Of a stretch of 64,000 nucleotides of DNA, positions 23,801-37,822 are shown piece by piece; the stretch's first letter is position 1; every line of letters starts with the position of its first letter. Made by a program: the position numbers and the translations under genes. Source of the stretch: Luscinia megarhynchos (lineage: Eukaryota > Chordata > Aves > Passeriformes > Turdidae); assembly GCA_034336665.1 (NCBI GenBank), contig CM067592.1, forward strand, positions 56,534,473 to 56,598,472, in the 5' to 3' direction. The notes under the pieces were generated by a model that was given only the letters and a program-made list of their open reading frames with translations, searched no databases and was not told where the DNA came from.

Positions 23801-26800
23801 CTTAATTATATTTTCTAAGCGTCACGGGCTGTAGCCAGGAGAGAGAATTTGATTTTGTGGTGAAGCTCTAACAAAGCAAGAATGGGATATTTAAATGGAT
23901 TGGCAAAGCAACACATGCAGAGTGGAAGATATAGAGGCTTTTCACCTGCTCTTTTACCAAACTGACTCCAAATACCTTCAAATTATATCTTTTCACAGGG
24001 ATTAAATCTGCCAAACAAATGAATCCAATTGACAGGGCTCTCTGTCTTGCCTCTTTCTCCTAGTCAGTGGTGATTATACCAAGGCTAACATAGCAGCACA
24101 ATGGAGGATTCTGTTTCCTTAGTGACCCCATATTTGCTAGCATTAAGTCAAATTCCTTCCTTTAGGTCAAATAGATAGGATATTGAGGTTACAGTTAGGA
24201 CACTGAAGGGGGAGGATAAAGGATGAGGATATAGAGGTAACAAAGAAATTGTCATTTCAGAGTGAAAACTCACCACAATATGCAATATCTTCCCTTGGGA
24301 GTCCTTTTAGTTCTTAAGATTAAAGTGTCAAAGGCCTTACATTGCCAAGGGAAGCAAGAAGAAGGAATTCAAGAGCCAGATCTGCTGTCTGTGCAAACAG
24401 AATGCTCAGCACCCTCTGGGGGAGCCCTGACAGACATGCTGAGCCGTGTTGGTGGTGTATCATCACACTGCTGTGAGCACGATGGAGCAGAGAAGTAGAA
24501 CCAGGCCCTGCAATGCCAGAAGACCTCAAGGTTAAGTGTAACATAAATCCTAGCAGCTAACAGGAAAAGCCTTGCTGGAATATTGCACAGTTGTGGCTGG
24601 AAGACATGACATTACTATTAGAATTGGCTCCTACTCTGAGACTGGTTTGTTTAAGATCTGAGTGCTTCTCTCCTTTAGTAGTAAAATATTTTAAATCATA
24701 ATACAGATTAAATTAGACAATATATACATAGTCACACTCTAATACATGATCTCCACACCCACCTGGGAAGACAGGAATTAAAAAACTGTGTCATAACATG
24801 CACACACTTCAGATTCATTTAAATTTTTCCTGGCTCTACTAATTTCCTACTTTCTAAATACTATTTACTTCCTAAATGTATAAACAGCTAAATTGAATAT
24901 ATGCAGAAAAACAAACTGGGATGACTCTGAGGGGTGTGTGTTCCTGTTCTAAGAATATAAATCATATAGTTAATCCCAAAATGATGATCAAGATTGCTTT
25001 GTCACAAAAGGGTATTTTTACTCTAAAAATAATTACAGTGAAAGATGTGCCATTAAGGACAGGTGGTTATATGCAACCATCTGTATCTATGTGGATATAA
25101 ATCAACCAGCTCTCAAGAACTATATCTGAATCTGTGGGCACAAACTGCATGTGTGATATGGGAATTACTATTTTAAAAGTTAAATTAATTCATGCCTAAC
25201 TGCCTTCAAAGATGCATACAGCTGTGAGCAGAGCTTGAGCAGGTGTCCTGTGTTGCTTCTGCTGGAACAGAGTTGGAAGTGCCCTGGACCTCATAACCTG
25301 CATTGCTAGAGCAGAGTGCCTGGGGATTTGAGTCATGCTGGATGTCAGACCCTGCAGCTCATACAGTCATATTCCTGAGGGACAGCCAAGACAGAGCAGG
25401 GAATGGAAACCATGGCATCCTGGAAGGAGAAGACTCACTGTAGTCGTGGTGGGTGCAAAGGAAGTAGATGGTGCAAAACCAATTCAAGACAGTAGCACCT
25501 CTAAAGAGAAAATACTCCTCCCCTTAGTGGAAAAAGGACTGGAAAACTGGTTTTGTCCTTTTTTCTTGGATTCAACTGCAAATGTCCAGTTCTCAGTAGC
25601 ATTTATCAGATTCCTTGCTGCTCTTTAAACTTAGGCACTGTAATTGAGGTGCCATGTTTGACTTAAGTCCATCCACAAGTTTCTCCTTCTGCAGCTTCAA
25701 TGTCTGGTTTGTTAGCACATCTCTTATTCCTTCAGATGTACTCTCCTGTACACAGAACATTTAAGCCATGCTTTGGTAAATGTCTGGGGTTTCATATTTT
25801 GTACTTCAAGGTATTTATTTAGTCTACACTTACTTAGATTTTCTTGGACTGCCATTAATTTAAAGTTCTGTATCTTTGCTTAAACATGAAATGTACCAGT
25901 CAATGATGTGATAGCTTGAATTCTAGTTTATTACACTAAGGTGGAGCTGGCAAAATCACATGATTATATTGACCTGAGCTGAAGTTGGGGTTCAGTTTTG
26001 ACCTTTGACATAGACAGAGTTCTTGCTGATTAAAATGAAAATTAGGCATATGCTGCCAAGGCTCAGCATTTGGCCTTTGATCAGAATGTGTATTAGGTTT
26101 GGCTTTTCTCTGGAAATAGAGGCTGTGTCAAAAACATTGTCCATTTGAAACTTGTTTACTTTTGCTTGTCTAAAGTGAGTTTGTTCCATCGTCTGACCCC
26201 ATCTGGAAGTCACAGAGCTAGCTTCCAACTTTGCCAACTGTAGCTCTCCCAGATTGCCAGTACTTTTGCATCAATGATGAGGGCAGGTCACATCACCTTG
26301 TTGACACAAAGATATGTCTTTGCAAGGCAGCCCAGCGATGACACAGGTGACACTGTGTCTGTCTGTTTCACAAACAGAAGTATTACATCAATTCTTATTG
26401 GAAATTCCCCCCAGCCAGGCACCCAGTGAAAAACAGTGGTTAAGCTGTTTAGATGGTACTTAGATCTGTTTATACAGGAACTGCTAAACTAATTTAACAA
26501 CAACATATTTTAAACTGCCACTTTGCACAATGGAACCAAAAAGCTGAAAACAGCTAAAAGTAATGTTAGTTTGAATGGCCTAAACAGAGCTGTCCAGATT
26601 TTTTTAGCATTTCAGTGTCATTACAACAGAGTGCACAGAAAGTTGAAGGTGAGACAGGGTTTTCTCATTCTGGTTCCAGTCAAAGGCACAGCAAGAAATT
26701 TCCTGCTGTGAGAGCTCACATTGTCTGAAGGTAAAACTAGAAAAAGTTGTAGGGGAAAAGAAGAATTACTACATAGTCGCAGAGATGAAAACCCCAGGCA

Positions 26801-28778
26801 AAGAAAGAAGAACGATTTGCTCAAAGTTACCAGAGTTTGTGGTGTTCTGAGGACCTCCATTCATTGCTCCTGGACAAAGCACCAGAGCATTTTTCCACTC
26901 AAGTTTTGCTCCTTGAAGTAAAATTTAATAGTGTGCATGGCAGGGTATAAATACACATAAAAACAAATCGAAGTAGTTCAGATCAGCTGTGGTTTATGCC
27001 TAACCATTGTTTGCCTGTGTCTCCCATAATGCAGGTGAAAATAGCTGTCCAGAATAGCAGTCTAGATTGACTTTTTGAGTAGCTCTAGAAGCAGAACTGG
27101 GACAGACATGAGGAAGAAGGGAATCACATTTACTGGCCAAAAGAGACTATGAGGGTTTGGATGAAGTTCTGAGACAGCCTTACTCACCTGATCACAGTTA
27201 CTGATGGGCTGAAACCACCACAGAATAGGGCTATATAAAATACTCTGTAGCTAGTGGCACAGTCCATGTTGTACTGATGTATTTCTGGAGATATTTTGTG
27301 CAATTTATTATGAATTTTTAAGGCTCTTTAACTGAAATTTAGTGCTGTGCTTCTGATGCTAGAATAGTCCTTTCCTGTAGCAACCTCGAAGTCAAGTTTT
27401 GTAATCACCTGAATTCCAAAAAACTATGGAGAAAATTGAATTTCAAAGAATGTTGGTGCATATATGTAAACATTTAGATACGTATGTACAAGACTTAGGT
27501 GCATGTAATGTAGAAAGCAAGGATTGAAAGGCATTATCATTTAATAGGCAGGGCTCAAAGAGGCCTCCTTTTCTATATGAGGGGAAAATTTCTTTCTGAA
27601 TTTCTAAGTTCTGTGGGATTGGTTTCTTTTTTTGGTCTTGGCACATAACTTGTGTGGGCCCTACCAAAGTGATGGGTGTATACCTTCAGGCAGAGTTGCC
27701 ATTGACATTTGGTAGGATTTTTCCCCTGATTTTCCTCTGAAATAATTTTAAAGGTCTCCTTTATAAGATTAGTTGGTTTAAGTTTTTTTAAAAAGAGTTT
27801 AAAATTGGAAGACAAAATTGTAGTCCAAGTCTTCTACTTGAAGTTCTCTTCTCCCACTGTGTTCCCAAAATCTTGATCATAAGAAGTCTGAAAATGATAA
27901 ATGGTTTTCTTTTCTTTTCTTCAAGAACTGAAACAATTATTCGAGAAATGGAAGCTTTAAGATGATGATAAAAGCCTGTGTAACATTACAAAATAGTTAT
28001 TACTGAAAGCTTGATAGTTAGGTTGTGAAGAGGTCCATTGGCATTTCTTTTGAAAGGCTGATGACACCAGTAGCTTCACTAAGGAAATGTGAGGAAACGC
28101 ATCCTTAATTTGGACAGATTCTGGGAACAGAATGATGTAAGGCTTTCTTGACAGACTGTCAGAGTCGTATTCTCTCTAACAGTTTAAAAGTTTAAAAGAA
28201 TATGAAGGGCAAGAAGATCTGTTCTGTATCAAGTAATGGAGGAGCACATGAACAGGTGAAAATTCTTGAGAAAAGGATGGACCTCCTTCAGAATTTACAT
28301 ACTGAGGAATGTGACAAAACTGTTGGGCACAAAATGTCACACAAGTTTTTGTCAAAATGCTGGATTGGACATGCACATTTATGAGTAGCTTACTATTCTC
28401 TTTTGCTGCTTCCCTCATCTTTTTATTATCTTTCTGTCTTTTGAAAAATAATAATCTTGACATTTCTATGGATTCAATTATTTCACATTTATTTGACATG
28501 TCAGAATATTTGGAAACATTAAATTAGATAAAAGGTCTCATACAAGAGAGACAATTCAAATGCTAATGTAGCCAAAGACCCTTTATGCCTGGTATATTAT
28601 TATATAGTGAATATTAGGGCTGACTCTGCCTCACTTGCTATATGTGCATTCAAAAAGTCCACCTCTGAAACAAAAATACTTCTAAGTATTTTGGCCCATA
28701 TAAATGCCAAGTTGTTTCCACGTACTTGAAAGACAAAGTTCAGCATGTTTACCCTGAAATACCCAGGTAGGTGATTTT
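20899..28778. other. Intergenic, no gene recognised
   Basis: AT-rich sequence with no identifiable exon, RNA gene or repeat family apart from a pyrimidine-rich tract at about 23690-23810. Scattered open frames under 100 codons show no protein signature that I recognise. Confidence 0.6.
23686..23810. repeat. Pyrimidine-rich low-complexity tract
   Basis: About 125 bp that are overwhelmingly C and T on the + strand, including a run of eight C near 23699. No repeat unit. Confidence 0.6.
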
Positions 28779-29130
28779 GTAGAATAATCAAAGTTGGGAG
28801 AGACTTCAAGTTCACCCAGTCCAACCACCAACCCAGCACCACCCAAAACCCCTAAACCACATCCCCAAACACTGGATCAGATGCCTCTTGAACACCTCCA
28901 GGGATGGTGACCCCACCACCTCCCTGAGCACCCTATTCCAGTGCATGATCACCCTATCAGTGACAATATTTTCCAGTATCTAAACTGACCCTCCCTTGTC
29001 TCAGCTTCAGGCCATTTCCTCCTGTCCTCTCACTTCAGGCACTGTAGCAGATATGGGCCCCACCTCACCACAACCTCCTTACAGGGAGTGGCAGACAGTG
29101 ATGAGATCCTCCCCAGAGCCCTCTCAAGGC
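28779..29130 (-). mobile_element. CR1 retroposon, 5'-truncated 3' end
   Basis: Reverse-oriented CR1. The copy begins on the + strand with 'AGAATAATCAAAGTTGGGAG' and continues through 'CACCCAGTCCAACCACC', 'CCAGGGATGGTGACCCCACC', 'CCATTTCCTCCTGTCCTCTC' and 'CAGAGCCCTC'. The order and wording are those of the minus-strand CR1 3' region. Confidence 0.93.
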
Positions 29131-32100
29131 TCCCCTTTTAAAGGGAGAAATTTAAAAATGAAAGCACAAAAAGATTAAAAAAGGTAAAAGTAGCAGCTGA
29201 AATGGAAACTTCGCACCATTTCTTTTAGTAGACAATGATGTGTAAATATTGCTTAAACATGTGAAATAGCTTTTAGAAACTGCCTATTTTCTCTGGGTTT
29301 TTTTCTGGGTTTTATTCCTTGTAGAGAAAACAAGGTCTCACTACTTAACAAGGCCCATCACTTCAACTTCCAATTTTTTCTGCCACAGAATTTTTAAATG
29401 TAGGAACATCCAGCACTTTAAACTTTGCTCTTTTTTTATTGAAATGATGTGGGAAGAAACAAAACACCTAATAGAAACCAACAACATCTTTGTTAGATGG
29501 CATGCTGATGAGGATGGTAGAAATATCTACCCTGAGTTCAAGGGTAGAGTTGGACTAGGAAAAAAATATTTTTCCTTCTTGCCTGGCTTTCTGAAACTCA
29601 GTAATCTTTCAACAAAAGACCCTTTAGATCTGCATTTATTTGGGACTGAGAAAGAGGTGTTCAATTTCACTGTCGACTCCTTCCAGCCAAAGCTACACTT
29701 CAGCAGCTTCCACCAGCATGCAGAAAAAGAGTTGTCAATCAGCAGTTAAATACTGACATGAATAGTGCCTTTGTCAATATTTCTGTTCTGCCTTTGAAAG
29801 CATACAAGCCAAAACAAAAAATCTTTTGACAATGTGCGAAAAACAAAACTGAAACACTTCAACAACCTTTGGCAGCTAGAAAGCTGCCCATATAAAGTCT
29901 TAAAATTGAATGGTCTTTGTCAGGTGGAGGAAAGTTTGTGTTCTGATATTTTCCCACCAGGTAGTTCAGCAGTGCAGAGTGTGTCTTAGAAAAGCATTTC
30001 TTAGATGTGTCAGTTTGTTGGTTTCATTTTTATTCAAAATCACGAAGCACTTACTGCCATCATTGTATTCATCTCGACTGAGCTTCCCTTTTAAAACATT
30101 AGCAAGACACTGAGTTTCCAGATCTTCAGTCAGATTTGATACATTCTAAATTCTGCCAAATAAGTCCCTAAGCTGGGTGATTTCCTTACCTGGAAGAATA
30201 AGGATTTGAGTTTGTATAGTTTCCTTTTTAAATTCTGAATGTTCTTGATGTCACAGACTCAGGACGATTCTTTGGTAGCACCAGCAGAAAGCATTAGGTA
30301 AGTCAGGCTTAAATAAAGTATTTTTTTGGTGTAATGTTCTGATTCAATTAAGTTACGCAGGCATAGCTCTGATTTTAAATACGGGGACAATTTGAACTAT
30401 TCAAGTGAAATGCCGCCCAGCTTCCGAGATGTTTTGCTTGTTCTCCATGAGTGGCTGCACTGGAGCTGTTAGCAAAGCCTGAGTGTGAAGTGCAGAAAGC
30501 AGAGATGGAGGTGAAGAAATAGAGGCAGCTTTTTAAGAGGCAGTAGGGAAACAAGAGCTTCACACACAAAAAGAATACACTTTTCATACACATAAATTTG
30601 AAATCATCTCTACTGGATAGTGTCAAGGACAGGTATTACAGGAAATATTTCAGGCAGTGACTAACTAAGAAGCATTGAGACAGAAGTGGAACAGTTATCT
30701 TGACTTGCACAATCATACTTGCAAAACAGAATATTCAGACTTGTTCAGATAAAAGGGTACATAGGCCTAAGCTGCCAATTTATCTACTGCTTTTATTCTC
30801 AATTGTCTCGGATTTTACCTTTCACCAGCGATGTCAGGAAAATTATTAAAAAGTATGTAATATTCAGCAGACTCTAAAGCAGCACTACTGCTCAGTCTGC
30901 TCAGAAGCTGCTGGGAGTACAAATTCTCTCAACAAAATTAAACCCAAGACTTGGTGTCCTCGTTCTTTGTTGGAAAATTGTTTTTGTTTTAGGTCTTTTT
31001 ACAGGATAAACTGCTTTGTGCTCACATACAATTTGGTAGGGTTTTTTTCAATAATCTGCCATCTATGGCATCACCTATGAGTTAATACCCTTTGCAAGAG
31101 CATGTCTATCATAGAACTGTTATATTTTCAGCAGTTACCTATAATTAGATCAACAGCTTCCTCTGGATAGTCATTGCTCAGATTCACAGCTGGTTTAACC
31201 CGTGTCTTTCATCTGTAGGTCAGCCAAGATCAGTTCAGCTGACTGTAACCTTCCACTTAGATTTTAAAATTAATTACTTTTGGTAAAATCCCAGTTCATT
31301 TATACTCAACATCATTTATATTTAGCAGTCCAGTTGCCTACCTCTAGGTGCACTTCCTAGAAAGATTCTCAATTTTATGACCACTGGGAAAAGAAAGAAA
31401 TTCCCTGACGTGCCAACCCAGCAGCACTGGAAATGATGGATAAAAGCTCTAGAGTCTTTGAAAAGTGGGGAATGTGGAATGCATCTAAGTGACTGCAGGT
31501 GCCACAGAGGGATCTCTTTTCCAAAAAGAAATTCTTCCAGATTCTTCCAAGTAGATTCTTCTAGAACATAGCAATCTTCTGGATACCTAAGACACATGCA
31601 AATATTTAGGTGGAGAACTAGCCTTCAGCTTCTGCTGAGGAGAATACCAATAGCTGGAATCCAAGCTGGTGTAAACCTTGTCAAAATTATGATGTATAAC
31701 ACATGGTCTTAATTGAAAGCAGATCAACACAGCTTAAACAGGAAGAGACAGATGTAAACTCTGAGGTAGAAATAATTTCCAAAGGCTGCCTGAGAAAATA
31801 TACCTGTAGATAGATGGAGAGATACATACAGAAACATTTAGCATCCAAAGGGAAGCCTAAATTGTAGGGCTTTAGATCACATTCTATAAAGGTATGTTGC
31901 ATGAATCTGTTTTTTCTCATGGCACCAGGGATACTTCCAGCCTGCTCTTTTTAATGTAGGTAAACTGGTGGCTTGGAATGAGGAGCAGAAGACAGCCAAG
32001 TGAATATTTTTATTTATCCTGGTGTAATATTCTTATTGTGGTAATTAAAAACATACAGTTAAATTTTGAATTTGCAGACATTGCTTATGACATAAGAATT

Positions 32101-35100
32101 CTTTTCTAGATCTTTATCTGGAATGTGTAGCCATTTAGTCCATGAAGCCAGTGAAGTAACAGTGACTTAAGTCATCTGAGCTTTAATCCTGCCTATGGCT
32201 GGAAGCCCAGTGTTTCCTTCCAAAGCTTTGAAGCAGCAGAAGAAAATGCATTAGACAGAAATTAAACTTCAGTTTTGAACCAGAGGCCATTTCTTTTGTT
32301 TTGCTTTGGCTTCTGTTGTTTTTTTTTTCTCATTTATTAATGTATTTGTGAATTAGTCAACATCTACCAAAGGTGATACTGCAGCTGAAATGGTAATCAA
32401 CTATATATCAGAAGATGTGTATGCATTGATAAGTAGGATAACACAATAGGAGTGGATCTATAAAGCAAAACAATTCATGGGTATTCCACAATACATTAAT
32501 TTCAGAAGGTTTTACTTCAGATTAGTCCTGCTCTGATTCTGTTGCTCATTAGTGGCTGAAGCAGTCCAGGGGCACATCTGGGTTGGGGTTACCTGCAGGT
32601 AAGCCAGATAATATGCTTTGAGGCCTCTCTGCAGTATGGTAAGTGGGAAAAACTAGGAGGTTTTCTTCAAAGTTGTGTTCTGGTCTCACCTACAATGCAG
32701 TGTAGAAGGATGGTTTATCACTCTATCCTGAAGATAAGCCATCAGTTTTCCATACTGCAGTAAATGCAGCCTGTGTGTGATCTTCCCTTGTTAAAAGTCT
32801 TCCTGCTGGATTATAGGTAAACTTGCTTGCAAAAGGATTGTTTCTGAGCTGAAGTAAAACATAACAGGGGTATAGCATTGTTTACACTCTTCTGAGGTTT
32901 TCCAGAGAACACCTGTTTCTTATTTTAGAAGTGTAGTGAAAAGGAGACACATCTGGCAGAAAAACTCAGAGGGGGTGGTAATAGCTTAGAATTTCTCCTC
33001 CCATCTTCAGGCAAGGTGTTTGACCCAAAGAACTTGAAGCTGGGCAAGCTTGCTGAGGCAATACAAATGTCAGAGTGATTGAAATTTTCAAACAACTGAC
33101 CAATACATTTTTATCTGGAGAGAAAATTACGAATCTATTAAGTTTTACGCATCTCAAGTTGCACACTTTCATTTTTGATGTGCCCAAACAACCAACATCA
33201 CTTTATTTTTCACAAAGCAGGAACTTGTCAAATGAGAAGGCAGATAATAAGAGATTGATTTGAAGTCATTAGAGCAATTAGTCAGTATGCTTATTCGACA
33301 ATAATGCTTCCTGAAATAAGTCTGAAACCACTGGTAATATCACGGCAATATCACAGCCCAATATCACGGTTGGTGAGAGCACTTTCCAGAGGGTAGCCGG
33401 GGGTGGCCCTGACAGCTGCACTGAACTGTCACTCTGCACATTCCATGGTTTAAACAGTAATTTATTTTGCAATCCCTGCATCATCAATTCTGGGATGTTT
33501 GTCCATAATGTTTAATGTTTAAAGAGGTCAATATTTAAAGAGACCTGTTTTCAGCAAATAAAACCTCTTCGTTGCTTTAAAGTTAATATATCACACACTC
33601 TGATGGTGATACAGAGCAAGAACTGTCACCCACAAAGTGTCAGTGCCTCCATTAAGACAAGAAATTATGGTGCCAAGTGAACCACTAGTGAAAAAGACTG
33701 TTTAAAACTTCTGATGTAGTTTCTGAGTATCTTAGTAGAGTTCAACAGAGCTTAAAGGGAAAACTCCATTTGTTAATCCTATTCAAGACATGCAGGGGAA
33801 CAAAAAAGTGTGAATAGTACAAAACAGGCTATATAGGATTTGCCAATGGAGAGAAATCTGCTGTTCTGCTTTCCTCTGCAAGCCAGCCTGGGAATAAACA
33901 AGCATGTGTATTGGCAGACTGTGGGACACATTGCTGCTCCCAGTAATGCCTCTAAGAGTTTACACAATATCTTCCCCTAGGATCTCTGCTTTGAAGTAGC
34001 ATGGTCAACCTTGGCATCCAAATTCCCAAAGGGATGCTGGAATAACCAAAAGAGCGAATTTGTGGGTAGTGCTGCCCACATGGGAAGGTGATGGCCATAC
34101 AAGCTGGTACAGTAGGCACAGAAATCACAGTGTACACAACTGTACAGTAATGCGAGCAAAGAAGCAAAGGGCTGGTGGAATCCTTTCCTGTGCTGGTGGC
34201 TCGAGGCTGGCAGGCTTTGCATCTGCTAACCCTGCTGCTTCTAGATCACCCCCTTTGCCCGACAGGGCTTTCTGCTGCCAAGGTCTGTGGCAGCGATGCT
34301 GGGAAGCACAGCCCTCCCTCCCTCTCCTCCCACGCAGAGGAGGAGTGCTGCCTTAAGCAGCAGATGGGCAAAAGAACACTGAGTAAAACCCACAGCTATC
34401 AGAACCTCGAAGATCCTTATGCACTTGTTAATTGAAACTCTCAGAAAGATTAGTCAAAAGACTTCTGAATTCATACTACTCACTACATAAATACAAATAT
34501 AAAATCTACTATGACTTGGGAAAATTCACACCTACAAGCAAAAAGAAAATAATTCCATTGCTTTAGAAAAGCACCCCATTAATCTAAAATTCATTTATTT
34601 AAAGACTCCGGTTAAACATCTTGATGTAGTGTATTTGTTGTGCAAATACAAACTATACCAGAAGCATTCTTACTATTTCAATTTTTCTGAATAATTTTGA
34701 TTTTTCAGAAGCTGTGGTCATTTGTTTCCAGATACTCTATGCAGTTCTGATAATTCTGGGAAAAGCGGTGATGTAGAAAAACATACTGGCTCTTGACAAG
34801 GAAGTCTGGCATTTCAAGCTGATGTGACTTTCACTTACTGAAAATTACATTAGATAAAAGGTTTCCTTGGCCAGAAATATTTTTGCTTGTTTGTTTAAAG
34901 GGAGGACAAAATACAAAATACAGCTTGACACTTCTAACTACCATTTCTAAAAAAATGGGAGATGTATTTTGTTTTGCTAAACTAAGCTTTGAGAGCTAGA
35001 TCCTTCATAGTCCCTAAAGACATCAATAATTTCTGGTAAATAGAAAAGAGAAACAAACAAGACTTACAAAACCATCTCAGTAATCAGGTCTCTGCACTCC

Positions 35101-37780
35101 CTCTCTCTCTGCACTTTCTGTCTCCAGACCTAAAAATGCTGTGAAGTCAAGGCAAACTGCCAAGAGTTTCACACCCAGTGCTGAACTGGCATAGAGTCAA
35201 AGGTTGCTAGTTGCATTTGGATGCCAAAACAGACCACTGCTCTCACTGCCGGCTTTTACACGTCCTTTTACAAAGCCAGATACTTTGCAATCTTTGCCCC
35301 TTCTTCAAGCTTTCACTGCTTGCTTTTCCAAGTTTTCAATGAGTGCTAATCTTGCTGCTGGTAAGAAAGCATCTTGCATACTAAAATATTCCTCTTCAGT
35401 ACCAGTTGTTAATGTAAGTCCCTCTTCTGCAATGGGAAGCACATGCTTCAAGTGTTGCATGCTCTGTGTATCTCAGCAGTATCAGCTCAGAGCTATACAA
35501 GCCTGCTCTTTGGTCACACTCAGCCACACTGAGTCAACCCCCAAAGCCCCACTGAGAGGCTGCCTCAGTCTAAGCTCCACAGATGTGTGTGATGGAGACA
35601 GACTGCTCTTCCTTAGAGCCCCCAAACACATCCAGACTTCCACTCAGAAATGGAGGATGTTAAGTGCAGTACTGCTCTGTCAGTGCACAGCATTGGCCCT
35701 CAGTAACACTGTATGAACACACCCAGGGACTGAGCACTACAATTTAAAAAGCCACAGGCCACACCAGCTAGGATCTGTCCCTGATCCCTGGTCAAAAGTA
35801 ATGTCTACCCTCAGAAGACAGCATACTGGTACAGCAAGATGTTTGACCCATAACTTGCAAGAATACTTTTGGGACACCAATTAACAATGCATAAACTTCA
35901 CTTTAAGCTCAGAAATATTTCCACTGAAGAGTGTTAAATGCTTTGGGATCAGTCACATGAGGGATGCCATGATGCCAGATCTGCCTAAAGTCCTGTTCTT
36001 TTATGAGTGTGTACACATACCAAAGCACCTGACAAAATGGCAGATTGACACCCTGACAATATTATGGCACTTTAATATGAGGCTCTGTTCTTTGGGAAAA
36101 GCGAGGGCTCAATCACAGAAAAATCGATGTAACATTATGGATGTCTAAGTGGGAATCAGAAGCAACCAATACAACTGAGCAGATGCCTCCTTGTACTAGT
36201 GCAGAGTTAACTCTGGCAGTAGGGGGGAAAGCCACTGCAGCCTTTGGGGAAGTATTTAATCTCTGTTCTCCTGTGCAATTCTCAGCAACACAGTAGAAGG
36301 AACACGCACTACAATTAATGATTCACACATTTATAACTTTTGACCTTTGTTAGCCAAAACACCTAAGTAAACCAATCTCTACACTTAAATTTCTTGTAAT
36401 AGCTGTGAATAAGGTGAATGTTACAAAAGGAAAAAAAAAAGTTGGGCTGGAAGGATAACTCGTTTAATTCTTTAAGGTAACATTAAGTATGAATACAGGA
36501 ACAGTCAGAGTTAAGGCAAGTGGTAACTCCTAAAAACAAAATGTAAAAAGCTATTTTGCTTGTGTTGCACACTTCAATTTTGCAATGATAACAAAGTTGT
36601 TTGTTTATCTCATCCAAGAAACTGTTTCCTCATTTCATGTTACAGCAAACAGCTGACTAGGTGAAAAGGGTTGATCAGTAATTTTGAAGATTATAACTAC
36701 ATCACTGAACTGGCTCCAAGTTAATGGTCATTAAAAAATCTGTTATCTTTGCAGCATTTCATAGGATAGAATACAGTATTTTGACTATATCCAACTTTTA
36801 GAATGGCAGGCAGGTCCTAAAAGAATATGCAAAATATATACATGCTCTTTTTAATCACCACCTCTTTTGGCTTCAACCACATACTAAAACGAACAAAGTC
36901 TGAAACTAAATTTTATGCTCTTGAACAAGAGCAGGGCTCCTTTTCTGAGTACATCTCACTGAAGCTCCTACAGCTCGTAGCTAGGTTTCTGTCTTATGGC
37001 AGGAATGTTTGCTTTCTATTTTGCAGTATGGCATAATGCTAATTTAGAAGCTTATTTGTGTCAGGCTAACAAGGATAAGCCAATGAAGAAGCAATGATTT
37101 TAGGAGTAATAGTGCATCTCTCTCAAGAATTCAGCACTCTGTTAGGTGCCAGTGAAGAAATTCTTATCCACTTTAAGCATTCTGCTTTAAAGGCCAAAAA
37201 GTAAATTGGGATTCATGAGCACTATGGATTCCTGTATCTCCACCTATTATCTGTTACTGCCAGATCAAAGCTTTTAACTGAGTAAATCAATTTATGCTTC
37301 TATATTTGAGTCAAATGTGCTTGACAGTGCACACCCTGCTGATTAAAAAAAGGTGATTAATCAGCATAAATTCATGCCTTGTGCACAAGAGCCTGGAATA
37401 TCACTGGAAACAGACTGCAGCATTTCAGCTGAGGAAAATGGCTTTTGTCCAGACCACCAGTGATTTGGAAGACTGTTTCTGTGTGGACATATTAGGTACA
37501 TATAGAGGCCTGTAAGACAATGGCTGCTGGATGACACTGGACCCATAGCGAGGCCAAAAGGTCAGAAAATTAATTGTTAGAGAGGTTTTAACGGGGAATG
37601 GAAGGTGTAATATACAGTGTAATATATAAACAATCAACATGGGAGCTCACTCAGCAATTACTCAGAAGTAAAAGAGTCTCACTGTGGCCTCCTACACAGA
37701 GACACAATGTAGATAAATGTTTGTGTGCCCTCCAAGACTTATCTTATGACAAGTTGTTACTGAGGACAAATAACAGTCAT

Positions 37781-37822
37781 ACAAACAAGCAAGCAAGCAA
37801 ACAAACAAACAAACAAACAAAC
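37781..37822. repeat. (CAAA)n / (CAAG)n tetranucleotide microsatellite
   Basis: About ten tandem tetranucleotides: CAAG units followed by CAAA units on the + strand. Confidence 0.93.

Noticed and set aside
32629..32760. Inverted repeat CTGCAGTATGG / CCATACTGCAG, 110 bp apart
   Set aside because: An 11-bp match at that spacing is expected by chance somewhere in a 64-kb window, and no element boundaries are associated.
33336..33368. Three closely spaced AATATCAC motifs, CRISPR-like at first glance
   Set aside because: Units are too short and irregular, spacers are only a few bases, and the genome is that of a vertebrate.
35204..35716. Annotating the 170-codon frame as a gene
   Set aside because: No homology, no splice or promoter context; a frame of this length is not surprising by chance in 64 kb. 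Kept as a finding only.
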